Shown here piece by piece: positions 51,377-58,277 of a stretch of 58,277 nucleotides of DNA. Position 1 is the first letter of the stretch, and every line of letters begins with the position of its first letter. The position numbers were made by a program, and so were the translations under genes. The DNA is from Thermoleophilia bacterium (GTDB lineage Bacteria > Actinomycetota > Thermoleophilia > Gaiellales > Gaiellaceae): positions 1 through 58,277 of the forward strand of contig SHVL01000012.1 of the NCBI GenBank assembly GCA_009694305.1. Direction: 5' to 3'. The notes under the pieces were generated by a model. It saw only the letters and a list, made by a program, of their open reading frames with translations, had not been told where the DNA came from and searched no databases.

Positions 51377-52410
51377 GAGACCTCCGATTCGAAGATGTCG
51401 AGCGGGATCAACGCCGACACGAGTGGGTACGGCACGTCGACGACCTGCGACAGGTGCAGGTCGACGCAGGCCGAGCAGAGACAGTAGGCCGCCGGACGAG
51501 AGAGCCCGTGCTCCGTTTCGAGCCAGTCGATCATCGCGAGAAGCGCTGCTCGCGCGGCGGCGGTCAGGTCCATGCCATGCTCCTCCGGGATCCCTGTCGT
51601 CGCGAAACGTCGGCGACCCGGCTGTGCGGCGGCGACGTACGCGGGGAAGCGCGGGACCCACGTCGGCGCCTTCCGAACGCCGAGCCGGACCGCCACCGCT
51701 GCCGCGATCTCGATTCCGGTTCCGCAGACCTCGCCGTCGCCCTGAGCGAAGTGAACATCGCCGATCGAGAGCAGCGCCCCGGAGACGTGAACCGGCAGCA
51801 GCAACGTCGAGCCGGCAACGAGGCGGCGGATGTCGAGGTTGCCGCCGGTCTCACGCGGGGGGATCGTCCGCAGCCCACTCGCAGCGGCTTCGGGCACGGC
51901 GCTACCGGGCATCGAATCCGCGACGGGGCCGCCTGCGGCCCGGATCCCCTCCTCGCGTGCGCGTTGCCGTTCCATCAGCGCGTGTGAGGGTGCGACTCCG
52001 ATCACGCCCGCGTGGACACACGCAGGGACGGCGATCCCGGGTAGCTCGGGGGACCGTGCGTGGGTCGCGTCGAGCTCCCAGGGGACGAGGAACGGCTCGG
52101 TGAACACGTCGGCCAGGAAGCCGAATCCGGGGATGATCGACGTGACGCCGAAGTCGGGTGTCTCGTACCCGACGAGCTCGACCTCGAGGACGTCGCCCGG
52201 CTCCGCATCCTCCACGAACAGTGGGCCGGTGAGAGGATGCGCACCGCCGAGATCGAGCCCGTCGCAGTCTGCATGGACGCTCTCGCGAGTCAGGAGGCCG
52301 TCGAGGCCGTCGAGGCACTCGAGGACGACCACGTCGCCGGGTCGGACGCGCGCAACGGGCGCGATGTCGGGGTGCCAGCGGTTGTGGCTGTGCCCTGCGG
52401 TGACTCTCAC
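51373..52410 (-). CDS. acetamidase/formamidase (FmdA/AmdA family)
   Basis: 345 aa. MRVTAGHSHNRWHPDIAPV resembles the N-terminus of the FmdA family, and LSIGDVHFAQGDGEVCGTGIE is its metal/active-site signature. These Zn enzymes hydrolyse formamide or acetamide to acid and ammonia. It starts at GTG 52410, overlapping the GAF protein stop by 4 bp. It probably recycles simple amide nitrogen released in the region's pathways. Confidence 0.93.
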   Translation of the reverse strand: MRVTAGHSHNRWHPDIAPVARVRPGDVVVLECLDGLDGLLTRESVHADCDGLDLGGAHPLTGPLFVEDAEPGDVLEVELVGYETPDFGVTSIIPGFGFLADVFTEPFLVPWELDATHARSPELPGIAVPACVHAGVIGVAPSHALMERQRAREEGIRAAGGPVADSMPGSAVPEAAASGLRTIPPRETGGNLDIRRLVAGSTLLLPVHVSGALLSIGDVHFAQGDGEVCGTGIEIAAAVAVRLGVRKAPTWVPRFPAYVAAAQPGRRRFATTGIPEEHGMDLTAAARAALLAMIDWLETEHGLSRPAAYCLCSACVDLHLSQVVDVPYPLVSALIPLDIFESEVS

Positions 52411-52832
52411 AGCAACTCCCGTAGCCGGTCAGCGGTGGCGCTCGCCGCGGCGATCTCATCGTCCGTCCAGTGTCGCGGCGCGCCGAGCTGATGGAGCGAG
52501 AGGATCGCCTCGACCCGGCCGTCGACCTGAACCGGGGTGACGATCTGCGCGCCGAGTCCCCCGTAGGTCACGAGCATCGCCTGGAACGCGGGGTCGTCGT
52601 AGGCGTTTGCGCAGTCGTCCTGAACCACCTGATTGCCACGCTGGATCTCGCGTATGACCGGCTGCGTCGGGAGGTGCACTGTCGTCTCGCCACGGAGGGA
52701 TCCGACGTCCGGTGCGAGCGCTTCCCCGACGACGGGAAACGGTGAATCCGCATCGACGTCGCGGCGCAGTGTCACGCGGCTCGCTCCCGTCGCGGCGAGT
52801 AACTCCCCCAGCAGGTCTTCCACGGTGGCCAC
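52407..52832 (-). CDS. GAF-domain protein
   Basis: 141 aa. The single GAF-like domain runs through the sequence (TTVHLPTQPVIREIQRG, LVTYGGLGAQIVTPVQVDGRVE, ILSLHQLGAPRHW). GTG 52832 has GATAAT (52844-52839, minus) 6 nt upstream, so it is leaderless. No kinase or output domain follows, so it could be a small ligand sensor or an enzyme-associated domain. It is coupled by GTGA to the formamidase. Function unproven. Confidence 0.75.
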   Translation of the reverse strand: MATVEDLLGELLAATGASRVTLRRDVDADSPFPVVGEALAPDVGSLRGETTVHLPTQPVIREIQRGNQVVQDDCANAYDDPAFQAMLVTYGGLGAQIVTPVQVDGRVEAILSLHQLGAPRHWTDDEIAAASATADRLRELL

Positions 52833-52925
52833 CGTACGATTATCGATGCTCGCGGCGCCCTTGCATAGGGGCGCGAAGAGGATAGGCTCGCTATGACATC
52901 CCCACGACGTGAAGGAGGCAGAGCC

Positions 52926-53885
52926 ATGGCGGACCCCGAGCTTGTTCCCGAGGCGATCCACGAGCAGGACGGCCTGAAGGTGTCCAAGAGCCCCTGGGGG
53001 CCCGATGACGAGATCGGGCGTCTCAACTGGATCACGCCCGAGACGAATGCGGCGATCCTGGGTCACCTCGACGGAAGGCACGTCTTCGATCTCAACGTCG
53101 AGTACTTCATCGGGATGCCGTCGTGGGTCGCTGCGGGCGACCCCGGGTACGGCATCTGGATGACGCACACGCCGCAGGGCTCGATCAACGACAACCTCTC
53201 CGGGGTTGGGAGCCATGTCCACGAGAAGTACTCGTATTGCGGCGACTCGATCCACATGTACACCCACTGCGGCACCCACATCGACACGCTCAACCACCTC
53301 GGGCACCACGGTCGCTTCTGGAACGGTTGGACGGAGGACAAGGACCTCGGCAGCCGGATCTGGAACAAGGGCGGCCTCGACAAGTACCCGCCGGTGATCG
53401 CCCGCGGCGTCCTCGTGGACGTTGCCGGGATGCACGGGGTGACGTGCCTCCCGGACAGCTATGCGATCACGCCGAATGACCTCCAGGACACGCTCTCGAA
53501 GCAGGGGACAGAGATCCACAAGGGCGACGTCGTGCTCGTCCGCACGGGCCGCATGACGGTATGGCCCGACTTCGACGGCTACCTCGTCAACACGCCGGGG
53601 ATCGGGCTCCCCGCCTGCAAGTGGCTGTGCGAGGAGGCGGGCGCCATGTGCATCGCGGGCGACACGATCGGCCTCGAGGTGCTGCCGTCCGAGGAGAAGG
53701 ACGTGTTTCTCCCGGTTCACGCCTACATGTTCTCGACCGCCGGCGCGCAGATCATCGAGGTCGTCGACATGGAGGAGATCGCGGCGGAGAAGCAGTACGA
53801 GTTCGCCTTCCTCGGCATGCCGCTCAAGTTGCGCGGCGCGACCGGCGCTCCGATGCCGTCGTATGCGGTGCCGCTGAGGGATTAG
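52926..53885 (+). CDS. cyclase family metal-dependent hydrolase
   Basis: 319 aa. The conserved HxGTHxDxxxH motif of the kynurenine formamidase-like (cyclase) family is visible as HCGTHIDTLNHLGHHG, preceded by THTPQGSINDNL. This family hydrolyses N-formyl or cyclic amides (for example isatin hydrolase and arylformamidase). ATG 52926 has a strong GAAGGAGG site. Isolated gene before the ketopantoate-reductase-like gene; in this cluster a cyclic amide is plausible. Confidence 0.9.
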   Translation: MADPELVPEAIHEQDGLKVSKSPWGPDDEIGRLNWITPETNAAILGHLDGRHVFDLNVEYFIGMPSWVAAGDPGYGIWMTHTPQGSINDNLSGVGSHVHEKYSYCGDSIHMYTHCGTHIDTLNHLGHHGRFWNGWTEDKDLGSRIWNKGGLDKYPPVIARGVLVDVAGMHGVTCLPDSYAITPNDLQDTLSKQGTEIHKGDVVLVRTGRMTVWPDFDGYLVNTPGIGLPACKWLCEEAGAMCIAGDTIGLEVLPSEEKDVFLPVHAYMFSTAGAQIIEVVDMEEIAAEKQYEFAFLGMPLKLRGATGAPMPSYAVPLRD

Positions 53886-53960
53886 GACATGCCTTCGGCC
53901 GGTGCGCCGTCCCGCACCATTCGACCCGGGATGGCGTACGGACCCGGCGTGGCAGTCTCC

Positions 53961-53986
53961 AGGGGACGGGCACGTGCCCGTCCCCT
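53961..53986. terminator. perfect 26-bp palindrome, probable terminator or repeat element
   Basis: Arms of 13 bp (AGGGGACGGGCAC and its complement) meet without a spacer, so the RNA hairpin would have a short apical loop. It lies 75 bp after the cyclase stop and 24 bp before the ketopantoate-reductase-like start. It is unusually symmetrical and could belong to a dispersed palindromic family; no second copy is seen in this window. Confidence 0.55.
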
Positions 53987-54010
53987 CGCCTCGAGCCGGA
54001 TTGTGTCCCG

Positions 54011-54940
54011 GTGAGGATCGCCGTCGTCGGGGCCGGTGCGATGGGATCCGTCTACGCCGGCCTGCTCGCCGACGCCGGGAACGACGTCTGGGTGGTGGAC
54101 ACCTGGGAGGCGCATGTCGTCGCGATCCGCGAGTACGGCCTTCGCGTCGAGGGGGCATCCGGCGATCGAACGGTACGTCTCGGCGCGACGACGCGGGCGG
54201 TAGAGGTCGGCGAGGTCGATCTGATCGTCATCTCGACGAAAGCCATGGACGTGCGTGCCGCCGCCACCGCCGCCACCGTTCTCGCCGCCCCCGGGACCGT
54301 CGTTCTGCCGATCCAGAACGGGCTCGGGAGCGCCGATACGGTCTCCGAGATCTTCGGGCCCGAACGGACAGTGGTCGGCGTCGCCGGAGGCTTCGGCGCC
54401 TCTGTCGTCGCACCCGGGCACGTCCGCCACGAGGGGATGGAGCTTCTACGGCTCGGCGAGCGCGAGGGGCCTGCCTCGGAACGGCTCGAGCGCATTGCGG
54501 CGGTCTGGCGCGCTGCCGGGTTCAACGTGAAGACCTACGACGATGTCGGCCCGCTCGTCTGGGAGAAGCTCATCTGCAACGTGTGCTTCAGCGGGACCTG
54601 TGCGATTCTCGACGGGACGATCGGCGAGGTGCTCGACGATGCAAGCGCGTGGGCGGTCGCCTCGCGGTGTGCAACCGAGGCGTACGACGTCGCCCGGGCG
54701 CTCCGGATCGATCTCTCGTTCGACGACCCGGTCGAGTACGCGCGAACATTCGGTCTCCGGATCCGGGAGGCTCGCCCGTCGCTCCTTCTCGATTTGAGGG
54801 CCGGACGTCGCTGTGAGATCGACGTCATCAACGGCGCGATTCCGAGGGTTGGGCGGAGTGTGGGCGTCGCCGCTCCCGTGAACGAGACCGTTACCGCGCT
54901 CGTCAAGGCTCTCGAGTCGCGGTCGAGCCGCATAGGCTGA
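54011..54940 (+). CDS. ketopantoate reductase-like (PanE/ApbA family) dehydrogenase
   Basis: 309 aa. N-terminal RIAVVGAGAMGSVYAGLL is the NADPH-binding glycine motif. The C-terminal catalytic lysine is in WEKLICNVCFSG, with the following Asn conserved. The second Asn (four residues further in E. coli PanE, from memory) is Ser here, which argues for another 2-oxoacid substrate. GTG 54011 was chosen because the family motif begins directly after it; it follows the palindrome by 24 bp. Confidence 0.88.
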   Translation: MRIAVVGAGAMGSVYAGLLADAGNDVWVVDTWEAHVVAIREYGLRVEGASGDRTVRLGATTRAVEVGEVDLIVISTKAMDVRAAATAATVLAAPGTVVLPIQNGLGSADTVSEIFGPERTVVGVAGGFGASVVAPGHVRHEGMELLRLGEREGPASERLERIAAVWRAAGFNVKTYDDVGPLVWEKLICNVCFSGTCAILDGTIGEVLDDASAWAVASRCATEAYDVARALRIDLSFDDPVEYARTFGLRIREARPSLLLDLRAGRRCEIDVINGAIPRVGRSVGVAAPVNETVTALVKALESRSSRIG

Positions 54941-54944
54941 CGGG

Positions 54945-55568
54945 GTGGCGGAGCACGAGATCCTGATCTGGTCGGACTACATCTGACCGTTCTGCCGCAT
55001 CGGCCAGCGGACGGCCGAGCGGCTCGCGCGCCGGTTCGGCGCCGCGGTCGAGTGGCTGCCGTTCGACCTCCACCCCGAGTACCCGCCCGAGGGCATCCCG
55101 CGCACGGAGCTGCTGCTTCGGTACGGCGTTGCGTTCCACGAGAACCTCGAGCGCTGGTTCGAGCGCGACGGTCTCGTCTACAACCCGCCTCCCGACGTCG
55201 TGCCGAACTCTCGCGCGGCCCTCCGTCTTACGGAGCTCGCACGGGCGCAGGGGAAGCACGCCGCGACGCACGACCGGCTCATGCTGGCCTACTGGGAGCA
55301 GGCACTGAACATCGGTGATCCGGACGTTCTGCGCTCGCTCGCCGCGGAGCTCGGACTCGACGACGCCGACGGCGCCATCGAAGGAGACCTGTACGGGTCG
55401 GAGGTCGCGCTGGCGACCACCCGGGCCCACGACGCCGGCATCAACGCGATCCCGGCATTCCTGCTCGACCGGCGGCTGATCGTGCTCGGGGCGCAGGCCG
55501 ACGAGGTTTTCGAGCAGGCGTTCGCACAGCTCGGCTCGCCGGCGACCGAAGCCCCCATCGTCTCGTAG
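54945..55568 (+). CDS. DsbA-like thioredoxin-fold oxidoreductase with TGA at the first CxxC cysteine, candidate selenoprotein
   Basis: Open from GTG 54945 with one in-frame TGA at 54984-54986 (codon 14), then continuous to TAG 55566-55568; 207 residues counting that codon as selenocysteine. The sequence around it is EILIWSDYI-TGA-PFCRIGQRT. Related DsbA/FrnE-like proteins have DY[VI]CPFC[YR]IGQ here, so the TGA sits exactly at the catalytic cysteine and the resolving Cys17 is intact. The rest of the fold is undamaged: FDLHPEYPPEG, GINAIPAFLLDRR with the cis-Pro, helical insert in between. A hairpin that fits a bacterial SECIS lies at 55000-55018. Alternative: Cys-to-stop mutation in a dying gene, since the window contains several. 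It starts 4 bp after the ketopantoate-reductase-like gene. Confidence 0.6.
55000..55018 (+). promoter_or_regulatory. SECIS-like hairpin downstream of the TGA codon
   Basis: The six-base arms TCGGCC (55000-55005) and GGCCGA (55013-55018) pair perfectly around the 7-nt loop AGCGGAC. The loop G residues lie 21-24 nt after the TGA, within the window reported for bacterial SECIS elements, and G is the second loop base, as usual. A weaker overlapping fold (54995-55010) also exists. In such GC-rich DNA, hairpins are frequent, so this is supportive rather than decisive. Confidence 0.4.
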
Positions 55569-55667
55569 GCCGCCCCTGCGGTGCGCACATCCGGCCGGTT
55601 AGCCGTAGCGGGCGCCGTGTCTAATAGAGTTGCCTCTCGGTCTCGGCCACTACGACGAGGAGGGTGT

Positions 55668-56063
55668 ATGTCCACGGAACGCTTCGAGGCAGGGCTCGCG
55701 GTCAGGCGCGAGGTGCTGGGCGCCGAGTACGTCGAGCGGGCACTCGCCGGCGCCGACAGCTTCAACCGGGATTTCCAGGAGCTCGCGACCGAGTTCTGCT
55801 GGGGTGGGACGTGGGCGCGCGGCGTGCTCGATCGCAAGACCCGCAGCATCCTGAACCTCGGCATGCTGTCGGCGCTGAACAGGCCGGAGGAGTTCAAGCT
55901 CCACTTCCGGGGGGCGCTGACGAACGGCTGCACGCTTGCCGAACTGCGAGAGGTACTGCTCCAGATCTCCGTCTACTGCGGCATCCCGGCCGGGGTGGAG
56001 GCGTTTCGCCTGGCGCGCGATGTGCTGCGCGAGCAGGGGATCGAGCCCGACGAGACGGCATGA
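55668..56063 (+). CDS. carboxymuconolactone decarboxylase family protein (PcaC-like)
   Basis: 131 aa, length of classical 4-carboxymuconolactone decarboxylase. RRE[VL]LGAEYVERAL, EFCWGGTWAR, SILNLGMLSALNRPEEFKLH and LTNGCTLAELREVLLQISVYCGIPAG are the family blocks. ATG 55668 has GAGGAGGG upstream. The CMD fold decarboxylates lactones of aromatic catabolism; whether that chemistry applies here is unknown. Overlaps the next dehydrogenase (ATGA). Confidence 0.9.
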   Translation: MSTERFEAGLAVRREVLGAEYVERALAGADSFNRDFQELATEFCWGGTWARGVLDRKTRSILNLGMLSALNRPEEFKLHFRGALTNGCTLAELREVLLQISVYCGIPAGVEAFRLARDVLREQGIEPDETA

Positions 56064-56935
56064 GCGCCCGGCCCACATACGGCTTTGTCGGCCTGGGCAA
56101 GATGGGTGGGCCGATGGCGGCGAACCTTGCTCGCTCCGGGGCGGACATCGTCGTCTTCGACAGCGCAGGGAGTGCAGTCAGGGCGCTGGCCGAAGCGCGT
56201 GTCGCGAGCTCCGTGGCCGAGGTGGCCGCTGCGTCGGAGACGGTCTTCTTCAGCCTCCCCGATGGGCCGGTGGTGCTCGAGGTGCTCGGGGAGGTGGTCG
56301 CGGCCGCCGACCGTGTCACGCGCACGGTGATCGACCTGTCGACCGTGGGGATCGACGCGGCGCGCGCGGCCTACGCGCGGGCGAGTGACGGGGGGATCGT
56401 CTACGTCGACGCGCCTGTTTCGGGCGGGCGAAACGGCGCCGTGGCGGGAACGATCACGGTCATGTGGGCCGGTCCAGGCGAGCTCCTCGAGTCGCACGGC
56501 GTCGCTCTCGAGGCGATGTCGAAGAACGTCTTCCACGTCGGCACGCAGGCCGGGCAGGGCCAGGCGCTCAAGCTGCTGAACAACTTCCTCTCCGCCACCG
56601 CTACCGCCGCTACCGCCGAGGCGTTGCTGTTCGGACTCACCCAGGGGCTTGAGCTGAAGACGATGCTCGACGTCGTCAACGTCTCGACCGGGCGCAGCCA
56701 CGCGTCCGCGGACAAGTACGTCAACCGGGTGCTCACCGGCACATTCGACTCGGGCTTCGCCACGAGCCTGATGGCGAAGGACGTCCGCCTGTTTGCCGAG
56801 GCAGCCGCCGCCGCGGGTTCTCCGAACGAGCTCGGCGCGACCGTGCGGGCGCTGTGGGACGCGATGGACGCCCACGCGCCGGCCGGCGATCACACGGAGG
56901 TCTTCACCTTTCTCCGCGACCACGGAGGCCACTAG
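56060..56935 (+). CDS. 3-hydroxyisobutyrate dehydrogenase-family (beta-hydroxyacid) dehydrogenase
   Basis: 291 aa. GFVGLGKMGGPMAANL is the NAD(P)-binding motif, YVDAPVSGGRNGAVAGT the substrate-binding signature, and QALKLLNNFL carries the catalytic lysine. ATGA overlap with the CMD gene. These enzymes oxidise 3-hydroxyacids or reduce tartronate semialdehyde-like compounds; the substrate is unassigned. Confidence 0.93.
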   Translation: MSARPTYGFVGLGKMGGPMAANLARSGADIVVFDSAGSAVRALAEARVASSVAEVAAASETVFFSLPDGPVVLEVLGEVVAAADRVTRTVIDLSTVGIDAARAAYARASDGGIVYVDAPVSGGRNGAVAGTITVMWAGPGELLESHGVALEAMSKNVFHVGTQAGQGQALKLLNNFLSATATAATAEALLFGLTQGLELKTMLDVVNVSTGRSHASADKYVNRVLTGTFDSGFATSLMAKDVRLFAEAAAAAGSPNELGATVRALWDAMDAHAPAGDHTEVFTFLRDHGGH

Positions 56936-57054
56936 ACTCGTCCGCACATGATCAAGGTGAGCTCGTCTTGCTGGAGCTCGATTTCGCCGAGGATCGGAGG
57001 CTCGGTCGCGAGGCGCTCGCCGTGCATCTCACGCTGCCGAGCTACCACGAGTCC

Positions 57055-58155
57055 GTGACGAGCGCGCTCTTCAAGCCGATTCGCCTGCGCGAGCTGACGC
57101 TCGAGAACCGGATCGTCGTCTCGCCGATGTGCCAGTACTCGGCGGTTGACGGCAACGCCGGTGACTGGCACCTGATCCACCTCGGCCACCTCGCCCTCGG
57201 CGGTGCAGGGCTTCTGATCCTCGAGGCGACCGCGGTCGACCCCGTCGGCCGGATCACGCCGGACTGCCTCGGTCTCTGGAGCGACGCCAACGAGGCAGCC
57301 TTGCGCGGCGTGCTCGCCATCGTTCGCCGACACTCGCCCATACCCCTGGCCATCCAGCTCGCCCACGCCGGTCGCAAGGCGTCGAGCCGCCGGCCGTGGG
57401 ACGGAGGCGGGCAGCTCGCGCTGGAAGCGGGTGGTTGGGAATGCGTTGCCCCGTCGTCCGCACCGCACGTCGACGGGGATCTCGCCCCGCGCTCGCTCTC
57501 TACCAGCGAGCTGCCGCGACTCGCGGAAGCATTCGTCCGCTCGGCCGAGCGAGCGGCGCGCCTTGGATTCGAGGCGATCGAGCTTCATGCGGCCCATGGG
57601 TATCTGCTGCACCAGTTCCTCTCGCCGATTGCGAACCGTAGGGACGACGCCTACGGAGGATCGCTGGAGCGCAGAATGCGCTTCCCGCTCGAGGTCGTCG
57701 CGGCCGTGCGCGACAGCTGGCCCGCCGACCGTCCGCTGGGTGTTCGGGTCTCGGCGACCGACTGGGTCGAAGGGGGCGGCGACATCGACCACACGCTCGC
57801 GTTCGCCGAGGAGCTGCGACGGCTCGGGGTGGACTGGATCGATGCGTCGAGCGGCGGCATCTCCCCGCTCCAGACCGTCGCGGTCGGCCCCGGGTATCAG
57901 GTGGAGCTCGCCGCGGCAATCAGGTCGTCCTCGGGCGTTCCGACGATTGCCGTGGGGCTCATCACGGAGCCTCGTCAGGCGCAGGAGATCGTCGCTTCCG
58001 GGCAGGCTGACATGGTCGCGTTGGCGCGGGGCATTCTTTCCGACCCGCGCTGGGCCTGGCATGCAGCGGCCGAGCTCGGCGCTACGGCATACGCTCCGCC
58101 CCAGTACCTGCGCGCTGCTCCCATGTCCTCTCCAGGCGGTCACCGCCGGCTCTGA
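57055..58155 (+). CDS. Old Yellow Enzyme-family NADH:flavin oxidoreductase (YqjM type)
   Basis: 366 aa. LTLENRIVVSPMCQYSA contains the YqjM-type Cys that tunes FMN, HAAHGYLLHQFLSP the substrate-binding His pair, and DDAYGG further conserved residues. FMN is expected. It reduces activated alkenes such as enones. GTG 57055 is chosen because the normal family start (SALF-P-RLRELTL) follows at once. The upstream in-frame segment 56968-57054 is not typical for the family and is treated separately in the findings. Confidence 0.92.
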   Translation: MTSALFKPIRLRELTLENRIVVSPMCQYSAVDGNAGDWHLIHLGHLALGGAGLLILEATAVDPVGRITPDCLGLWSDANEAALRGVLAIVRRHSPIPLAIQLAHAGRKASSRRPWDGGGQLALEAGGWECVAPSSAPHVDGDLAPRSLSTSELPRLAEAFVRSAERAARLGFEAIELHAAHGYLLHQFLSPIANRRDDAYGGSLERRMRFPLEVVAAVRDSWPADRPLGVRVSATDWVEGGGDIDHTLAFAEELRRLGVDWIDASSGGISPLQTVAVGPGYQVELAAAIRSSSGVPTIAVGLITEPRQAQEIVASGQADMVALARGILSDPRWAWHAAAELGATAYAPPQYLRAAPMSSPGGHRRL

Positions 58156-58189
58156 GCACGTTCCGCGGATCTGTGGGGGTCCGAAGACA

Positions 58190-58277
58190 TTGGGCGACGA
58201 CGACTTCTCGTCTCGGCCGGTTGCGCGAATGGGCGAGCCCCTCTTTGGGGCGCGCTACGATCAGGCGAACGAGCGAC
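58190..58277 (+). CDS. possible start of a gene cut by the window end
   Basis: From TTG 58190 (or ATG 58229) an open frame reads GDDDFSSRPVARMGEPLF and continues past the edge with coding-like composition. Too little is visible to name it, and no clear ribosome binding site is present. Otherwise bases 58156-58189 hold nothing that I recognise. Confidence 0.25.
   Translation, partial: MGDDDFSSRPVARMGEPLFGARYDQANER

Overview
The window is GC-rich (roughly two thirds G+C), densely coding bacterial chromosome. Starts are often GTG or TTG, many genes overlap by 4 bp (GTGA/ATGA), many starts look leaderless, and the content (two HyuA/HyuB pairs, an LLM/F420-type oxidoreductase, a Tat-exported binding protein, CaiB CoA-transferases) points to a soil actinomycete. 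A Thermoleophilia/Gaiellales-type organism is my best guess; this is inference without a marker gene. I saw no rRNA, tRNA, CRISPR array, insertion sequence, phage gene or replication origin.

Layout. 1-146: edge of an M20 carbamoylase. 185-751: AhpD-like protein. 767-7727 (minus): operon of a 62-aa protein, CaiB-type CoA-transferase, HMG-CoA-lyase-like aldolase, HyuA, HyuB and an N-carbamoylsarcosine-amidase-like hydrolase. 7794-13416: helical protein, MFS carrier, DehI-like protein, DUF3891, alpha/beta hydrolase, NCS1 permease. 13602-18358: promoter and a complete PotD/A/B/C-type ABC importer. 18366-20679: asparaginase remnant, amidase, broken DsbA-like gene. 20761-22922: polysaccharide deacetylase, then a CxxC protein and a COG0523 GTPase. 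23188-28261 (minus): CitE-like lyase, MaoC hydratase, MmgE/PrpD, acyl-CoA dehydrogenase and a second, broken one. 28410-38199: quinone reductase-like, HyuA, HyuB, LLM oxidoreductase, racemase, CoA-transferase, PuuE-like deacetylase, isochorismatase-like hydrolase. 38231-44649: SnoaL, alpha/beta hydrolase, FmdB, GatC/AtzG-like plus amidase, dihydropyrimidinase, isochorismatase-like hydrolase, frameshifted isopropylmalate-dehydrogenase-like gene. 44630-58155: EamA and MFS carriers, M20 carbamoylase, DUF309-like, ornithine-cyclodeaminase-like, DsbA-like, RidA, SDR, formamidase, GAF, cyclase, ketopantoate-reductase-like, a DsbA-like gene with TGA at its catalytic cysteine codon, CMD, 3-hydroxyisobutyrate-dehydrogenase-like, and Old Yellow Enzyme.

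How it fits together. The common theme is opening and deamidating small cyclic amides and ureides (hydantoins, dihydropyrimidines, lactams) and feeding the carbon skeletons into CoA-ester catabolism. Three ring-opening enzymes (HyuAB-1, HyuAB-2, dihydropyrimidinase) each sit in the same transcription unit as a separate isochorismatase-fold amidohydrolase. Both HyuAB sets also lie with a CaiB-type CoA-transferase and a C-C lyase (HMG-CoA-lyase type in one, CitE type in the other). Importers (NCS1, ABC, MFS) and several amidases would supply substrates. Substrates cannot be assigned from sequence.

The most striking observation is the gene at 54945-55568, where an in-frame TGA replaces the first cysteine of a DsbA CxxC motif and is followed by a SECIS-like hairpin: a candidate selenoprotein. 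The window also holds clear gene decay: an acyl-CoA dehydrogenase with an out-of-frame deletion, a DsbA-like gene with an in-frame stop and internal deletion, a frameshifted dehydrogenase, a probable frameshift in the NCS1 permease tail, and an asparaginase N-terminal stub. No recognisable transcription factor is encoded anywhere in the 58 kb.
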